Positions 5,180 to 6,213 of a stretch of DNA of 6,213 nt are shown one piece after another. The stretch spans positions 1-6,213 of the forward strand of contig CAKSEM010000090.1 in NCBI GenBank assembly GCA_934446485.1. Reading direction: 5' to 3'. This DNA comes from an uncultured Eubacteriales bacterium (lineage in GTDB: Bacteria; Bacillota; Clostridia; Oscillospirales; CAG-272). The notes beneath the pieces were generated by a model. That model was given only the letters and a program-made list of their open reading frames with translations. It ran no database searches and was not told the origin of the DNA. The translations under genes were made by a program, and so were the position numbers. Position 1 is the first letter of the stretch. Each line of letters opens with the position of its first letter.

Positions 5180-5638
5180 ATGGATAACTTTTGCAGCTAC
5201 TTTACGCCCGAGAGACGGGTATTTCTCGAGAATGTAAGTTACGAAACTCTCGGAGTGCCGAACACCGACGTCAAGGCGCGCCGCCTCGGCTGCCGCGATA
5301 CCGTAATCGCACAGCTGATCCTCCCTGCGGGGGTCAAAATAGTATTTAACCGACGGCTCAGCTTCGAGCCCGAGGCCCACTTTACCCTGTCGGTCTCGTT
5401 CGGCGTATTTATGCTCTTTGACCGAGAGAGCGGCGCCGACGACGTTGACTGGAAGTGCGTCAATATCGTCGAAGAGTTCACAAAAAGCTGTCCCGCTGTC
5501 CTTGCGGACCTCAGTGCCCGCACGGCGCTGCTCGTCGCACAGATCACATCGGCGTCCGGCGGAACGCCGCTCATAGCCGCAGCTCCGACTCCGATGCCTC
5601 CGACGCATGCAAATCAGTCACCCGATTCGGACTCTTAA
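5180..5638 (+). CDS. SecB-like export chaperone family protein
   Basis: A complete 152-residue protein, near the usual SecB length of about 150. Its layout follows the SecB fold. It opens with RVFLENVSYETLGVPN, like the first strand of SecB ('I.VKDLSFE.PN'). Two long beta segments follow, around DTVIAQLILPAGVKIVF and HFTLSVSFGVFMLFDRE. The C-terminal helix reads CPAVLADLSARTALLVAQITSASGGTPLIAAAP, matching the SecB pattern 'CP..LFPYAR..I......G..P.L.L.P'. It ends in a Ser/Asp-rich disordered tail. SecB proteins hold unfolded precursors for the SecA translocase; SecB-like proteins in Gram-positive bacteria can also partner toxin-antitoxin systems, but no such genes are beside it here. The ribosome binding site AAAGGAGG (5166-5173), 6 nt from the ATG, is the best in the window. 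It has its own promoter, and the esterase gene follows 29 nt later. SecB assignment is by pattern only. Confidence 0.6.
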   Translation: MDNFCSYFTPERRVFLENVSYETLGVPNTDVKARRLGCRDTVIAQLILPAGVKIVFNRRLSFEPEAHFTLSVSFGVFMLFDRESGADDVDWKCVNIVEEFTKSCPAVLADLSARTALLVAQITSASGGTPLIAAAPTPMPPTHANQSPDSDS

Positions 5639-5667
5639 CCCGACGCGCAAAGCAAAAGGAGATTATC

Positions 5668-6213
5668 ATGCTACAGAACACAAAGTATCGGCTTTTGAAG
5701 GAAAAGTCCCTGAATATCACCTTCTTCGGCGGCTCCATAACCGACGGCACGGGTGCCTCCGATATGGAGAGAACGAGCTACCGCGCTCTCGTCACCGATT
5801 GGTTCCGCCGCACCTACCCTGACGCCGAGATCACCTCACACAACGCCGCAATAGGCGGTACGGGCACAGGATACGCTATGCTCCGCTGCGACCGCGACGT
5901 AACCTCTCATTCACCCGAGCTCATATTCGTCGAGTTTGCGGCAAACGACTGGGGCGACACCTTTGAGAACGTGCTGCCGCAGGTCGAAACGGTATTTCGC
6001 AAGCTGCGCCGCGACCTGCCGACTGCCGATATAGTGACGCTCTTCTCAACCTACGATGATATAGCACTGGACGCAGAAGCAGGGCGCGAATATGAATCCC
6101 GCAGCGCCCACACCGCCGCTGCACACCGCTACGGGATCCCGACCGTCGACATGGGTGAGGTGCTGCGTGCAAAAATACTGAGGGGCGGCGGATCATTCGA
6201 CAGCTTCATACCT
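5668..6213 (+). CDS. SGNH/GDSL-type esterase, N-terminal part (cut by window end)
   Basis: The frame starting at 5668 remains open to the last base, giving 182 residues without a stop. The ATG has AAAAGGAG (5654-5661) 6 nt upstream. The SGNH blocks are clear: block I is NITFFGGSITDG with the nucleophile Ser23 (GGSIT replaces the classic GDS), block II is HNAAIGGTGTGY with Gly63/Gly64, and block III is VEFAANDW with Asn93. The final Asp-x-x-His block should lie downstream, outside the window. There is no signal peptide, so the enzyme is cytoplasmic as seen. The GGSIT/NAAIGGT form is common in bacterial SGNH esterases acting on acylated sugars or polysaccharide fragments. The true substrate is unknown. 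It probably shares a transcript with the SecB-like gene 29 nt upstream. Confidence 0.88.
   Translation, partial: MLQNTKYRLLKEKSLNITFFGGSITDGTGASDMERTSYRALVTDWFRRTYPDAEITSHNAAIGGTGTGYAMLRCDRDVTSHSPELIFVEFAANDWGDTFENVLPQVETVFRKLRRDLPTADIVTLFSTYDDIALDAEAGREYESRSAHTAAAHRYGIPTVDMGEVLRAKILRGGGSFDSFIP

Noticed and set aside
4865..5608. Long minus-strand open frame (247 codons) across the RNA region and the SecB-like gene
   Set aside because: It is arginine- and serine-rich, overlaps a well-supported plus-strand gene and a structured RNA, has no family-like motif, and is the usual shadow of GC-rich coding sequence.

Overview
The window looks like chromosomal DNA of a moderately high-GC, Gram-positive-type gut or rumen Clostridia (Ruminococcaceae/Oscillospiraceae-like). 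The evidence is strong Shine-Dalgarno sites, sigma-A-type promoters, a lipoprotein with a Gram-positive-style lipobox, and two small acidic families typical of this group (DUF6472-like and DUF1292-like). The species cannot be fixed from the sequence. No mobile element, CRISPR array, tRNA or rRNA was seen.

Left part, minus strand (1-1300): an endonuclease/exonuclease/phosphatase (EEP)-fold hydrolase is followed 37 nt later by the N-terminal part of a lipoprotein that runs off the window. The lipoprotein resembles the SurA/PrsA-type foldase family. Both are probably transcribed from a promoter near 1267-1296 with a perfect -35 box.

Centre, plus strand (1350-4384): a divergent promoter (TTGCTA, 17 nt, TATAAT) drives a glycoside-hydrolase-like gene whose reading frame is broken near 2150-2200. 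An Orn/Lys/Arg decarboxylase with an intact PLP site follows 17 nt downstream. A 68-codon four-cysteine protein (DUF6472-like) begins 4 nt after the decarboxylase stop. These look like one operon.

Right part, plus strand (4400-6213): a DUF1292-like acidic protein has its own strong promoter and a leader hairpin. The following 355-nt gene-free stretch is not empty. It holds a perfect palindrome, a -10-like element, and about 196 nt that fold into a long interrupted hairpin ending in an intrinsic terminator. This is a good candidate for a structured non-coding RNA, most plausibly 6S RNA. After it come a promoter, a SecB-like chaperone gene with a near-ideal ribosome binding site, and an SGNH/GDSL-type esterase cut by the window end.

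The most interesting items are the structured RNA between DUF1292 and the SecB-like gene, the two mutually exclusive pairings of its 3' end, and the frameshifted glycoside-hydrolase-like gene. The remaining genes look like ordinary housekeeping or carbohydrate-related functions. All family names rest on reading motifs by eye, not on database searches.
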